Of a stretch of 64,000 nt of DNA, positions 33,314 through 41,841 are shown one piece after another (within the stretch, counting starts at the first letter, position 1; the number at the start of each line of letters is the position of its first letter). The stretch is from assembly GCF_028609845.1 (NCBI RefSeq), contig NZ_CP063191.1, forward strand, positions 2,249,071-2,313,070. Direction: 5' to 3'. Origin of the DNA: Corynebacterium heidelbergense. GTDB lineage: Bacteria > Actinomycetota > Actinomycetes > Mycobacteriales > Mycobacteriaceae. The notes beneath the pieces were generated by a model. That model saw only the letters and a program-made list of their open reading frames with translations. It had not been told where the DNA came from and searched no databases. The position numbers were made by a program, and so were the translations under genes.

Positions 33314-34342
33314 ATGAGGGACTACGTGCCAGGCGGCCTACCGCAAACCGGGGTGATTATTTGCGGAAGCACCAACGTGGATACGTTCGTGCACGTCGCC
33401 GATTTTCCTAGGCCGGGGGAGACCGTACTGGCCACGCCGGGGGTTCAGGGTCTGGGCGGGAAGGGGGCGAATCAGGCGGTTGCCTGTGCCCAGTTCGGCG
33501 TTCCCGCCGTGTTCATCTCTGCGGTGGGTCGGGACGCCCTGGGCACCCTTGCGCTGGACGAACTGTCCCGGCGGGGCGTGGACACTTCTCTGGTGCGGCG
33601 CGACCCGCAGGCTCCGACGGGGCAGGCGTTCATCATGACGGACCCGGGCGGGGAGAACATCATTGTGGTGACCTCCGGGGCGAATTTCGGCGTGAGCCCG
33701 GCGCGGATGGCGGCCGAACTTGCTCGGCAGGGGAATTCCGAAACCGCGCTGGATTCGGTCGAAGACGGTGGAAGAGGCGGTGGGGGAGAGGGCGGGGAGC
33801 TGATTCTCCTGGCCCAGGGGGAGCTGAGACCCGAGCACACCGAGGAGTTGCCGCTCCTAGCCCGGTGCCTGGGTGCGCGCCTTGTGCTCAACCTGGCTCC
33901 CGTGAGCACGCGAAGCCCGGAATTGCTTGCAGCGGCGGACCTGCTGATCCTCAACGAGGTAGAGGCCGCCGACCTGCTGGGAATGCAGCCCCCGGCAGCC
34001 GAGGATCTCGAGCCGCTGCTCCTGGCGCTCCGGGAACGCCGCTGGCGGGCGGTCGTGACGCTCGGGGCCCGCGGAGCCGCCATCGTGGACGGCGAGCACA
34101 TCACCCACGTGCCCGCCGTGAAGGTCCCCACCGTGGTGGACACCACCGGTGCTGGGGACGCCTTTGCCGGGACCCTCGCGGCGGCGCTCGCGGAGGGCTC
34201 GGACCTGCAAACCGCCAGCCGCTTCGCCGTCGCCGCCGGTTCCCTGGCCACCCAACGCCCGGGGGCGGCGAGCTCCTATGCCAGCGGCGCTGTCGTGAGA
34301 TCCACTGCACACTCGAGCGGAAGCGTTGAACGGCGGCGCTAG
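33314..34342 (+). CDS. rbsK: Ribokinase (PfkB family)
   Basis: A 342-residue sugar kinase phosphorylating ribose at O5. Motifs: N-terminal GSTNVDTFVHVADFPRPGETV, substrate-binding GLGGKGANQAVACAQFG and the ATP/catalytic DTTGAGDAFAGTLAAAL with the catalytic aspartate. It is about 30 residues longer than typical, mainly from a Gly-rich insertion (SVEDGGRGGGGEGGELILL) and a C-terminal tail. It leads a group with a nucleoside hydrolase and a transporter: the ribose released from nucleosides would be its substrate. Confidence 0.93.
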   Translation: MRDYVPGGLPQTGVIICGSTNVDTFVHVADFPRPGETVLATPGVQGLGGKGANQAVACAQFGVPAVFISAVGRDALGTLALDELSRRGVDTSLVRRDPQAPTGQAFIMTDPGGENIIVVTSGANFGVSPARMAAELARQGNSETALDSVEDGGRGGGGEGGELILLAQGELRPEHTEELPLLARCLGARLVLNLAPVSTRSPELLAAADLLILNEVEAADLLGMQPPAAEDLEPLLLALRERRWRAVVTLGARGAAIVDGEHITHVPAVKVPTVVDTTGAGDAFAGTLAAALAEGSDLQTASRFAVAAGSLATQRPGAASSYASGAVVRSTAHSSGSVERRR

Positions 34343-34419
34343 GTCACGAAAGGTGGCGTCCTCCCACCCCCTTAACAACCGCACCCACGATCACGCACCA
34401 AAGCACACAAGGAACGAGT

Positions 34420-35481
34420 ATGGAGAAGCACAAGATCATCCTGGACTGCGATCCGGGGCACGACGATGCCGTGGCGATGCTGCTGGCCTGGGGAAATCCC
34501 GGAATCGAGCTGCTGGGCGTCACCACCGTCGCCGGGAATCAGACCCTGGAGAAGGTCACCCACAACGCCCGCGCCGTGGCCCGGGTGGGCAACATGCGGG
34601 GCATCCCCATCGCCGCCGGAGCCCACCGCCCCCTGATTGGACCCCAGGTTATTCCCGCCGAAATCCACGGCGATAGCGGAATGGACGGGCCGCAACTGCC
34701 CCAGCCGGATCCCACCGACCAGCGCCTGGACCCCCGCCACGCCGTCACCCTCATGGCGGACCTCGTGCTCGCCGAGGAGCCGAACACCGTCACCATCGTG
34801 GCCACCGGGGCCCAAACCAACCTGGCCCTGTTCGCCCGGATGTACCCCGAGCTGGTGGAACGCGTCCGGGGGATCACCTTCATGGGCGGCGGACACCACA
34901 CCGGGAACATGACCCCCGCCGCAGAGTTCAACATCCTCGCCGACCCGGAGGCCGCCGCCGTTGTCCTGGAGGAACGCTGGCCGGTGACGATGGTGGGGTT
35001 AGACGTCACCCACAAAGTGCTGGCAGTGCCCGAGCGCATGGCCCAACTGCACGCCGTGGGCACCGATGTGGCCACCTTTATCGCCGAGCTAGTGGAGTTC
35101 TTCGGCGCGGCCTATCGACGCGAACGGCGCTACCCGGGCCCGCCGCTGCACGATCCCCTCGCCGTCGCCGCGATCGCGGATCCGGGAGTGCTGCGCACCA
35201 TCGCGGCCCCCATCGCCGTGGAAACCACCGGGCGGCACACGCGCGGACAGACCGTCGTGGACCTGCGCAACACGTGGGGAGCCCAGGCTGGGGGCGCGGA
35301 CCCCTCGGCACTTGGGCTGGCGGATTCCACCGGCCAGCCGGGGGAGGACACGCCGGGCTACGGGACAGGTGGCGCGCACCACCGCGTCGCCGTGGACGTG
35401 GACACCGATCGCTTCTTCCACCTGCTCACCCATGCCCTTGGGCGCATCGGGAACACCAACTTCCGCGAGCCCAGGCCCTAG
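34420..35481 (+). CDS. Nucleoside hydrolase (IunH/RihB-like)
   Basis: A 353-residue Ca2+-dependent hydrolase that splits ribonucleosides into base and ribose. The N-terminal signature IILDCDPGHDDAVAMLLAW holds the calcium-binding aspartates; further family parts are LLGVTTVAGNQTLEKVTHNA, TIVATGAQTNLALFARMYPE, FMGGGHHTGNMTPAAEFNILADPEAA and the late active-site stretch PPLHDPLAVAAIADP. Base preference cannot be told. Between ribokinase and a BASS-family transporter; a C-terminal Gly/Ser loop of about 40 residues is an insertion. Confidence 0.94.
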   Translation: MEKHKIILDCDPGHDDAVAMLLAWGNPGIELLGVTTVAGNQTLEKVTHNARAVARVGNMRGIPIAAGAHRPLIGPQVIPAEIHGDSGMDGPQLPQPDPTDQRLDPRHAVTLMADLVLAEEPNTVTIVATGAQTNLALFARMYPELVERVRGITFMGGGHHTGNMTPAAEFNILADPEAAAVVLEERWPVTMVGLDVTHKVLAVPERMAQLHAVGTDVATFIAELVEFFGAAYRRERRYPGPPLHDPLAVAAIADPGVLRTIAAPIAVETTGRHTRGQTVVDLRNTWGAQAGGADPSALGLADSTGQPGEDTPGYGTGGAHHRVAVDVDTDRFFHLLTHALGRIGNTNFREPRP

Positions 35482-35543
35482 ACCCCCCTTGGGCGGCCCC
35501 GCCGCCGCCCATCCATGACCGGAAAGACCCCCGCACCATCCCC

Positions 35544-36554
35544 ATGACCACCGCACTCCGCTCCGCCTATCACCGCATCCTCAACTACCGCCCGGACCTG
35601 CTGATCATGCTCATCGCAGCCGGTGTGGTGCTCGCGCTGCTCTTCCCCGTCAGCGGGCACGCAGCTCAGTTCGCCGGATGGGTCACGAAGGCGGCCGTGG
35701 CCCTATTGTTCTTCCTCTACGGGGCCCGGCTGAGCCCGCGCGAGGCCCTGCAGGGCCTCGCGCATTGGCGGTTACATCTGCTGATCTTCGCCTTCACCTT
35801 CCTCGTCTTCCCTCTGCTGGGCCTCGCGCTCATGCCCCTCAAGGCAATTACGGGGGAGGGCCTCTACCTGGGGATCCTGTTCACCACTTTGGTGCCGAGC
35901 ACCGTGCAGTCCTCCGTGGCCTTCACCTCCATTGCCCGCGGGAACGTGGCGGCCTCCATCGTGGCCGCCAGCGCCTCCAGCCTGCTCGGGGTGGTCCTCA
36001 CGCCGCTGCTCGTCCTGGCGCTGATGTCCACCGGGGAGGGGTTGCATATCGATGGGCACACCTTTATCGACATTGGCCTGCAATTACTGCTGCCCTTTGC
36101 GCTGGGTCAGGTGGCGCGCGCGGTGCCTGGCGTCGTCGCCTTCGCATCCTCCCCCGTGACCAAAAACGTGGACAAGATCTCCATCGGCCTCGTGGTGTAC
36201 GTCTCCTTTTCCGAAGGGGTTGTGGAGGGGGTATGGCACCAGGTGAGCTGGGTCATGCTTTTCGCCCTCATTCTCGGATCCATCGCGGTGGTATATGCAA
36301 TGTTGTGGCTCACTTCATTCACCGCCACAAAGCTGGGCTTCGGCTACCGAGACCAGGTCGCAATCCAATTCGCCGGCACCAAGAAATCCCTGGCCGCGGG
36401 CCTGCCCATGGCAGCAGTGATGTTCGGTGGGGGCAACCTCGGCCTGCTCATCCTCCCCCTTATGATTTTCCACCAGGTACAGCTAGTCATCTGTTCCATG
36501 CGGGCCAGCAAATACGCCCGCGATCTAGACGAGAACAAAAACCACGCCGAATAA
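35544..36554 (+). CDS. Bile acid:sodium symporter family transporter (SBF-like, PF13593 type)
   Basis: A 336-residue protein with about ten membrane helices from ATG 35544. It belongs to the BASS group related to SLC10A7: VTKAAVALLFFLYGARLSP near the second helix, LGILFTTLVPSTVQSSVAFTSIARGNVAASIVAASASS, and the crossover motif QFAGTKKSLAAGLPMAAVMFGG. Substrates of this subgroup are mostly unknown. Its position directly after ribokinase and nucleoside hydrolase genes suggests transport of a nucleoside, base or pentose, which would be unusual for the family (inference). Confidence 0.9.
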   Translation: MTTALRSAYHRILNYRPDLLIMLIAAGVVLALLFPVSGHAAQFAGWVTKAAVALLFFLYGARLSPREALQGLAHWRLHLLIFAFTFLVFPLLGLALMPLKAITGEGLYLGILFTTLVPSTVQSSVAFTSIARGNVAASIVAASASSLLGVVLTPLLVLALMSTGEGLHIDGHTFIDIGLQLLLPFALGQVARAVPGVVAFASSPVTKNVDKISIGLVVYVSFSEGVVEGVWHQVSWVMLFALILGSIAVVYAMLWLTSFTATKLGFGYRDQVAIQFAGTKKSLAAGLPMAAVMFGGGNLGLLILPLMIFHQVQLVICSMRASKYARDLDENKNHAE

Positions 36555-36652
36555 AAGGGGCAGCAGGGCGCCCCAAAGGCCCGGTCGAATGTCTATCATT
36601 AGAGCTTTATCGGTGACATCTGCCGTCCGCCGACCTTCGGCCGTTCCCCAAG

Positions 36653-36692
36653 ACCGGGGAATAATCGAGGGCACTGCGGGGAATTCCCCGGT
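36653..36692. repeat. Perfect 10-bp inverted repeat upstream of the tau operon
   Basis: ACCGGGGAAT (36653-36662) and ATTCCCCGGT (36683-36692) are exact inverted complements; the right arm also belongs to a 12-bp palindrome GGGGAATTCCCC (36678-36689). It lies 60-100 bp before the first gene of the sulfonate transporter and looks like an operator or overlapping promoter elements. Confidence 0.75.
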
Positions 36693-36710
36693 CACCGTCC
36701 GGGTTATTCC
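36679..36710 (+). promoter_or_regulatory. Possible ECF-sigma-type promoter of the tau operon
   Basis: GGGAAT within 36679-36684, then after about 18 bases GGGTTAT (36703-36709). This resembles the GGAAT...GTT pattern of SigH/SigM promoters, but the hexamer is also part of the palindrome, so the match may be fortuitous. Confidence 0.3.
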
Positions 36711-36749
36711 CTGTTGAACCATAGTCCCCAACGCGAAAACACCACCACT

Positions 36750-37739
36750 ATGCCTGCAGTCCCGTCACAGCAGAACACCGGCACCGGCGACAGCGCCCCA
36801 GGGCGTGCAGCCTCCGGGCCCGGAGGCGCGGAAACCGGAGCACCAGAGGCCGGCTCCGCCGCCAAACCCCACAGACCCGGAGGCCAAGAAAAGCCGGGGC
36901 GGTCGCGGCAGCCCGCCCTGAAGCGCCCGCGCCACCGGCTGTCCCAGTTCCGGCTCGGCCACCTCCTGCTTTTCCTCGCCCTGCTGGCGGCCTGGTGGAT
37001 CGTCACCGCCACCGGCCTGGTCAAACCTCTGTTCCTGCCCTCCCCGGGCGCGGTGTGGCATTCCTTCGTGCAATCCAACACCTGCCGCCCCGTCGCCGAG
37101 GGGCAGACGGCGGAGATCTGCGGCGAGCAGAACTACTTCCTCTGGCAGCACTTGCTGGCCAGCCTGGAGCGCATCGCCGTCGGTGTGGGCGTGGGGTTCC
37201 TTGCCGGCACGGCCCTGGGGTTCCTCATGGGCACCATCGGCTGGCTCGGCAAGCTCCTGGACCCCTACCTGAACTTTCTGCGCTCCCTGCCGCCGCTGGG
37301 CTACATCGGCCTGCTGATTGTGTGGTTCGGCATCGGGGATGTGTCCAAGGTGTGGCTGCTGTTCCTCGCCGCCTTCCCCCCGATCGCGATGTCCACCCTC
37401 GTCGGCGTGCGCGGGGTGCAGAAGGACCGCATCCTCGCCGCCCGCTCCCTGGGGGCCTCCCGGGCCCAGGTGCTCACCCGGGTTATCCTGCCCTCCGCGC
37501 TGCCGAGCATCCTCAACGGGCTGCGCGTGGCCACTGGTTTTGCGTGGACCACCGTCGTAGCCGCCGAGCTCAACAACGGCATCCCCGGCATCGGCGCGCT
37601 GGCCTACATCTCCGGTACGCAGTTGAATACCCCCCTCACCATCTGCTGCATAATCATCATTGGTATCGCCGCCGTGCTGCTGGACATGGGCCTCAAACGC
37701 CTGTCCACCGCGCTCGTGCCGTGGCAGGGAAAGGCCTAA
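36750..37739 (+). CDS. tauC: ABC transporter permease, taurine/sulfonate (TauC/SsuC) type
   Basis: About 329 residues from ATG 36750 (a TTG at 36714 is also in frame). The first 70 residues are Pro/Gly/Ser-rich and cytoplasmic; six membrane helices follow, with LPPLGYIGLLIVWFGIGDVSKVWLLFLAAFPPIAMSTLVGV and the EAA-loop that contacts the ATPase, AARSLGASRAQVLTRVILPSALPSILNGLRVATGFAWTTVVAAE. The sequence is closer to TauC than to SsuC. First gene of a three-gene importer unit; a periplasmic loop contains two cysteines (TCRPVAEGQTAEICG). Confidence 0.9.
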   Translation: MPAVPSQQNTGTGDSAPGRAASGPGGAETGAPEAGSAAKPHRPGGQEKPGRSRQPALKRPRHRLSQFRLGHLLLFLALLAAWWIVTATGLVKPLFLPSPGAVWHSFVQSNTCRPVAEGQTAEICGEQNYFLWQHLLASLERIAVGVGVGFLAGTALGFLMGTIGWLGKLLDPYLNFLRSLPPLGYIGLLIVWFGIGDVSKVWLLFLAAFPPIAMSTLVGVRGVQKDRILAARSLGASRAQVLTRVILPSALPSILNGLRVATGFAWTTVVAAELNNGIPGIGALAYISGTQLNTPLTICCIIIIGIAAVLLDMGLKRLSTALVPWQGKA

Positions 37740-37745
37740 ACCACC

Positions 37746-38873
37746 ATGAACAAGCACCACAACGCGACTCCCTCCACCGATTCGCCTCGCCGCCACCGCT
37801 CCCTCTGGCGGACCGCCGCCGCGGTGGGGGCCGCTGCCCTGAGCCTGAGCCTCGCCGCGTGCGTGGGGCCGCCAGCCAGCCACTGGGCCAAGCAGGCACA
37901 ACAGGAGTGCCCGTGGCAGCCCGACAGCTCCATCCGCACCACCGCGACCATCGCCTACCAGGGGATTCCCAATGGGGATCTCATCGTTAAGGACCGGCGG
38001 ATCCTGGAGACCTGCATGCCCAACGCCAAGGTGGAGTGGAAGCGCTTCGATGCCGGCGCCGACGTCCTGCAAGGCTTCGGCTCCGGATCGCTCGACCTGG
38101 GGCTGCTGGGTAGCTCCCTGGTGGCGCGCGGGGCCAGCGAGCCATTGGAGCTGGACCTTGTGGTCCCGTGGGCCTTCGATGTTATTGGGGACGCCGAGGC
38201 CCTGGTCGTGAAGGACACGAACGCCAAGCAGATCACCGATCTGCGGGGCAAGACCATTGCCGCGTCCTTCGGGTCCACCTCCCACTTCAGCCTGCTCAAC
38301 GCCCTCAAGGGGGCCGGGATGGACGCGAACCGGGACGTGAAGCTCATCAACCTGGCCCCGGACAAGATGCTCTCCGGGTGGCAGTCCAACCAAATCGACG
38401 CCGCCTGGGTGTGGGACCCCACGCTGAGCCAGTTGGCTAAGGACGGGCACATTATCACCAGCTCCAAGGCCACGGCCGAGGCCGGAGCGCCCACCTACGA
38501 CATGGCCGCAGGTACCCGGCAGTTCGTGGAGGGCAATACCCAATTCATGGAGCAGTGGGCCCGCGCCCAGAACTACGCGGCAGAAGAGATCGCCAAGGAC
38601 CCGAAGGCGGCTGCAGCATCCATCGCGGTGGAACTCGGCGCCAGCGGCGCGGATGTGGAAAAGCAGCTCCGCGGATACGAGTACCCCACCGCCGCCAAGC
38701 AGGCCTCCCCGGCGATCCTGGGCGGCAAGGCGGGGGAGACCCTGACGAGTACGGCCGATTTCCTCAAGCAAAACAACCTCATCGATGCCCCGGCGGGCGA
38801 AGCGACGTTCCGCCGCGTCCTTGCCCCCCAGCCCGCCGCGGCCGCCTCGGCTCCGGCGGCCAACCAGAAGTAA
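37746..38873 (+). CDS. tauA: Taurine-type ABC transporter substrate-binding lipoprotein
   Basis: 375 residues with a lipoprotein signal ending in ALSLSLAAC (lipid-anchored Cys39). The mature part has the TauA-like segments TIAYQGIPNGDLIVKD, EWKRFDAGADVLQGFGSGSLDLGLLGSS, GKTIAASFGSTSHFSLLNALKGAGMD and QIDAAWVWDPTLSQLAKDG, typical for binding of taurine or other sulfonates. It starts four bases after the permease stop, so the genes are co-translated. The C-terminal 20 residues are Ala/Pro-rich. The exact ligand (taurine or another sulfonate) is not certain. Confidence 0.92.
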   Translation: MNKHHNATPSTDSPRRHRSLWRTAAAVGAAALSLSLAACVGPPASHWAKQAQQECPWQPDSSIRTTATIAYQGIPNGDLIVKDRRILETCMPNAKVEWKRFDAGADVLQGFGSGSLDLGLLGSSLVARGASEPLELDLVVPWAFDVIGDAEALVVKDTNAKQITDLRGKTIAASFGSTSHFSLLNALKGAGMDANRDVKLINLAPDKMLSGWQSNQIDAAWVWDPTLSQLAKDGHIITSSKATAEAGAPTYDMAAGTRQFVEGNTQFMEQWARAQNYAAEEIAKDPKAAAASIAVELGASGADVEKQLRGYEYPTAAKQASPAILGGKAGETLTSTADFLKQNNLIDAPAGEATFRRVLAPQPAAAASAPAANQK

Positions 38874-38887
38874 AGAGGAGTTGGCAC

Positions 38888-39718
38888 ATGACCTCCACCG
38901 AAAAAGCCAGCGTAAGCCCCCGGGTGCAACTGGGTGACGTGGAACAGACCTACACCACGGACGCCGGGGAGCAGGTGCATGCGCTCACCCCCACGTCAGT
39001 GACCGTGGAACCCGGCGAATTCGTGTGCATCGTCGGCCCCTCGGGCTGCGGCAAAACCACGCTTCTGCGAATGATTGCGGGCTTCCTTCGGCCCACCCAT
39101 GGGCAAGTGCTGCTGGACGACCGACCGATCTCCGGGCCCGGGCCAGACCGAGGGGTGGTCTTCCAGCACGCCAACCTGTTCCCCTGGCTCACCGTGGAGC
39201 AGAACGTGGAACTCTCCGGGCGCTTCCGCAAGATTTCCGAGAAGAACCGCCGCGCTGAGGCCGAACGGTATCTGGACATGGTCAACCTGTCGGAGTTCGG
39301 CTCCAAGCGGCCCTATGAGCTCTCCGGCGGCATGCAGCAACGCGCCCAGATCGCCCGAGTGCTGGCGGGGAACCCCTCCATTCTGCTCATGGACGAGCCC
39401 TTCGGTGCCCTGGATGCCCTGACGCGGGAGACGCTCCAGCACGAGCTCATCGACATCTGGCGCAAGGACAAGAAGACGGTGTTCTTCGTGACCCACTCCG
39501 TGGACGAGGCGGTATTGCTGTCCTCCCGGGTGTGGGTGATGAGCGCCCGCCCGGGGCGGATTATCGAGGATATTCCCAGCAATGTGGGCGATCCCACCGC
39601 ACCCTTCGATCCGGCGGAATTGCGCACGGACCCGGAGTTCCAGCGTCTGCGCAAGCACATCGCGGAGGCCATCTACGCAGCCCAGGGGGCCACGCTGAAA
39701 TCGGCGGCAGGGGAGTAG
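38888..39718 (+). CDS. tauB: Taurine-type ABC transporter ATP-binding protein
   Basis: 276 residues from ATG 38888, preceded by AAGAGGAG. Walker A GPSGCGKTT, Q-loop VFQHANLFPWLTV, signature LSGGMQQRAQIARVLAGNPSILLMDEPFGALDALTRE with Walker B, and the switch histidine in FFVTHSVDEAVLLSSRV. These are typical of the TauB/SsuB/NitT ATPases. The operon order permease-binding protein-ATPase is complete. No sulfonate dioxygenase or monooxygenase gene is adjacent. Confidence 0.94.
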   Translation: MTSTEKASVSPRVQLGDVEQTYTTDAGEQVHALTPTSVTVEPGEFVCIVGPSGCGKTTLLRMIAGFLRPTHGQVLLDDRPISGPGPDRGVVFQHANLFPWLTVEQNVELSGRFRKISEKNRRAEAERYLDMVNLSEFGSKRPYELSGGMQQRAQIARVLAGNPSILLMDEPFGALDALTRETLQHELIDIWRKDKKTVFFVTHSVDEAVLLSSRVWVMSARPGRIIEDIPSNVGDPTAPFDPAELRTDPEFQRLRKHIAEAIYAAQGATLKSAAGE

Positions 39719-39751
39719 GGCCGAGACCTTGAAGCCCCGCCGAGCGGGAAG

Positions 39752-40300
39752 CTAGCGCTCCCGCTTCCGGTAACCTATCCGGGGCACGTAGCCCTGGGGG
39801 TGCTTGAGCTGAGCCACGGCGTCCGCGATGACCAGGCGGAACCTGGGGGAAACGGGGGGCATGTTGCTGATGGGGTAGAAGCCGACGGCGGTGGACTCGT
39901 CATCGCCGATGATGGGCTGCACCTCCTGCGCGCCAGCCGACCCACCTGCGATCCGGCAGCGCATGGCGGTGTCCATGTACTGCACCACGTCCCCGTTGGG
40001 GTACGTCACGGGCCCCACGGCGCCCACGCCCAGCAGTGCTTCCACCTCCACCTCCAGCCCGGTTTCCTCGCGCACCTCCCGCACGGCGGCGACATGGGGT
40101 TCCTCCCCGGGGTCCACGATCCCGGTCACCGGCGTCCACTGCCCGTCATCGGCGCGCCGGACCAGCAGCACCTCTGGAACCGCCCACAGCGGGGCATCCT
40201 CGGCCACGTCCTTAAGCACCACAGCCGTCACCCCCGGCAGGAACAGGGGGGCGTGCCCAATCTTGCGGCGCAGCTGAACAATGAAATCGGGGATTGCCAT
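39752..40300 (-). CDS. Nudix hydrolase
   Basis: 182 residues from ATG 40300 (MAIPDFIVQLRRKIGHAPLFLPG). The Nudix box GIVDPGEEPHVAAVREVREETGLEV is complete, and the preceding strand carries DDGQWTPVTG. A late segment, GDDESTAVGFYPISNMPPVSPRF, is typical of pyrophosphohydrolases acting on NDP-sugars or oxidised nucleotides, but the substrate is open. The frame is open upstream into the cca gene, 32 bp away; the two are on the same strand and probably co-transcribed. Confidence 0.9.
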   Translation of the reverse strand: MAIPDFIVQLRRKIGHAPLFLPGVTAVVLKDVAEDAPLWAVPEVLLVRRADDGQWTPVTGIVDPGEEPHVAAVREVREETGLEVEVEALLGVGAVGPVTYPNGDVVQYMDTAMRCRIAGGSAGAQEVQPIIGDDESTAVGFYPISNMPPVSPRFRLVIADAVAQLKHPQGYVPRIGYRKRER

Positions 40301-40332
40301 GTCCCACAGTGTAGGCACCGCATCTCCCCGGG

Positions 40333-41817
40333 CTACTCCTCCTGGCGCCGCTGCCACCAGGCCCGCAGCTCCGCCAGGGCCTCCTCCCGGCCCAGGGGAC
40401 CCCGGTCTAACCGCAGTTCTTTGAGGTAGGCCCAGGCCTCCCCAACCACGGGCCCAGGCCGCACGCCCAACTCCCGCATGATCTCATTGCCGTCCAAGTC
40501 CGGGCGCACAGCGGCGAGATCCTCCTGCTCTCGCAACTGCGCGATTCGCTCCTCCAACCCGTCGTACGTCCGCTGCAGCCGCTCGGACTTCCGCCGGTTT
40601 CGGGTGGTGCAGTCCGCCCGCACGAGCAGGTGCAGCAAGGGCAGCAGGTCCCCGGCGTCCGCAACATATCGCCGCACGGCCGAATCGGTCCATGCCCCTT
40701 CCCCGTAACCGTGGAACCGCATGTGCAAAAAGACCAACTGGGAGATATCCGCGATGTGCTGCTTGGAGAACTTCAGCGCGCGCAGCCGCTTGCGCACCAT
40801 CTTCGCCCCCACCACTTCGTGGTGGTAGAAGGTCACGGCCCCCGACTCGGTAAAGGCCCTGGTGGCCGGCTTGCCCACGTCGTGCATGAGCGCGGCCCAG
40901 CGCAGCTCCAGGTTGGGCTTCACCCCACGATCCCGCTCCAACTCCACTGCATTGCGCAACACCCGTAGCGAGTGGGCGTAAACGTCCTTGTGGGTGCGGT
41001 GCTCGTCCTGAGTCAGCTTCAGCGCGGGCAGCTCCGGCATGATGTACTCCGCCAGGCCCGTCTCCACCATGAGGTCCAGGCCGCGCCAGGGTTCCGCACC
41101 CAGCATGAGCTTGTTCAACTCCGCGGCCACCCGTTCCGCGGTGATGCGAGTGATCTCCTCGGCCATCTCGCGCATCGCCCGGGTCACGCCCGGGTTGGCG
41201 TCGAAACCTATTTGAGAGACAAAACGGCAGGCGCGCAACATCCGCAGCGGATCATCCCGAAAGCTGACCTGGGGGGCATCGGGCGTGTCCAGCACCTGCC
41301 GCGCCGCATCCTGCAGGCCGCCGAGCGGGTCCACAAAATCGTGCTGGCCGTCCGGGCTCAAGCGCAGGGCCATGGCGTTGACCCGGAAATCCCGGCGCAC
41401 CAGGTCCTCCGCCACGCTGTTGCCGTAGGTGACCTCCGGGTTGCGGGACTGGCCGTCGTATTGATCGGCCCGGAAGGTGGTGATCTCCACCTCAGTTCCC
41501 TCCACCAGCGCGGAGACGGTGCCGTAGTCAATCCCCGTTTCCCACACCGTGCTGGCCAGGGGGCGCAGCAACTCCACGATGCGCTGTGGACGGGCGGATG
41601 TGGTGAAGTCCACATCCGGGCTCACCCTGCCCAGGAAGGCATCGCGCACGCTGCCGCCCACCAGGTACAGCTCTTCGCCAGCTCCTTCAAAGGCGCTGGC
41701 CAGCCGCCTGAGCAGGGGGTCGTAGGCCTGCAGACTACGCCACGCAGTGGCCAGCAGACGGGCATCTTCCACGGGGTTTGCATTCGGGCTGCAGGGCGGC
41801 TGGGCGGGCTTTGTCAC
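40333..41817 (-). CDS. cca: CCA-adding tRNA nucleotidyltransferase
   Basis: 494 residues from GTG 41817 (MTKPAQPPCSPNANPVEDARLL). The nucleotidyltransferase core has LYLVGGSVRDAFLGRVSPDVDFTTSARP with the catalytic D-x-D, then RRDFRVNAMAL and DPLGGLQDAARQVLDTP, RDDPLRMLRACRF, and an HD domain (YAHSLRVLRNAV, LRWAALMHDVGKPATR) common in actinobacterial members. It matures the 3' CCA end of tRNAs. The frame continues upstream past 41817 to 42954, but that part is antisense to a real hydrolase gene. Same place as pcnA in mycobacteria. Confidence 0.96.
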   Translation of the reverse strand: MTKPAQPPCSPNANPVEDARLLATAWRSLQAYDPLLRRLASAFEGAGEELYLVGGSVRDAFLGRVSPDVDFTTSARPQRIVELLRPLASTVWETGIDYGTVSALVEGTEVEITTFRADQYDGQSRNPEVTYGNSVAEDLVRRDFRVNAMALRLSPDGQHDFVDPLGGLQDAARQVLDTPDAPQVSFRDDPLRMLRACRFVSQIGFDANPGVTRAMREMAEEITRITAERVAAELNKLMLGAEPWRGLDLMVETGLAEYIMPELPALKLTQDEHRTHKDVYAHSLRVLRNAVELERDRGVKPNLELRWAALMHDVGKPATRAFTESGAVTFYHHEVVGAKMVRKRLRALKFSKQHIADISQLVFLHMRFHGYGEGAWTDSAVRRYVADAGDLLPLLHLLVRADCTTRNRRKSERLQRTYDGLEERIAQLREQEDLAAVRPDLDGNEIMRELGVRPGPVVGEAWAYLKELRLDRGPLGREEALAELRAWWQRRQEE

Positions 41818-41828
41818 CCCGGAGAGTC

Positions 41829-41834
41829 TACTAT
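41829..41834 (+). promoter_or_regulatory. Candidate -10 element of the hydrolase gene
   Basis: TACTAT ends seven bases before the ATG at 41842, inside the 24-bp space between the divergent starts; this favours leaderless transcription. Confidence 0.4.
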
Positions 41835-41841
41835 CCGCATC

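Noticed and set aside
36765-38771. A 668-residue minus-strand open frame across tauC and tauA
   Set aside because: Antisense shadow of two genes with clear family motifs; its composition is Gly/His/Arg/Glu-rich as expected for high-GC shadows.
40972-41841. Upstream extension of the hydrolase frame giving a 705-residue protein
   Set aside because: It runs antisense through the cca HD and core domains; the hydrolase fold begins after ATG 41842.
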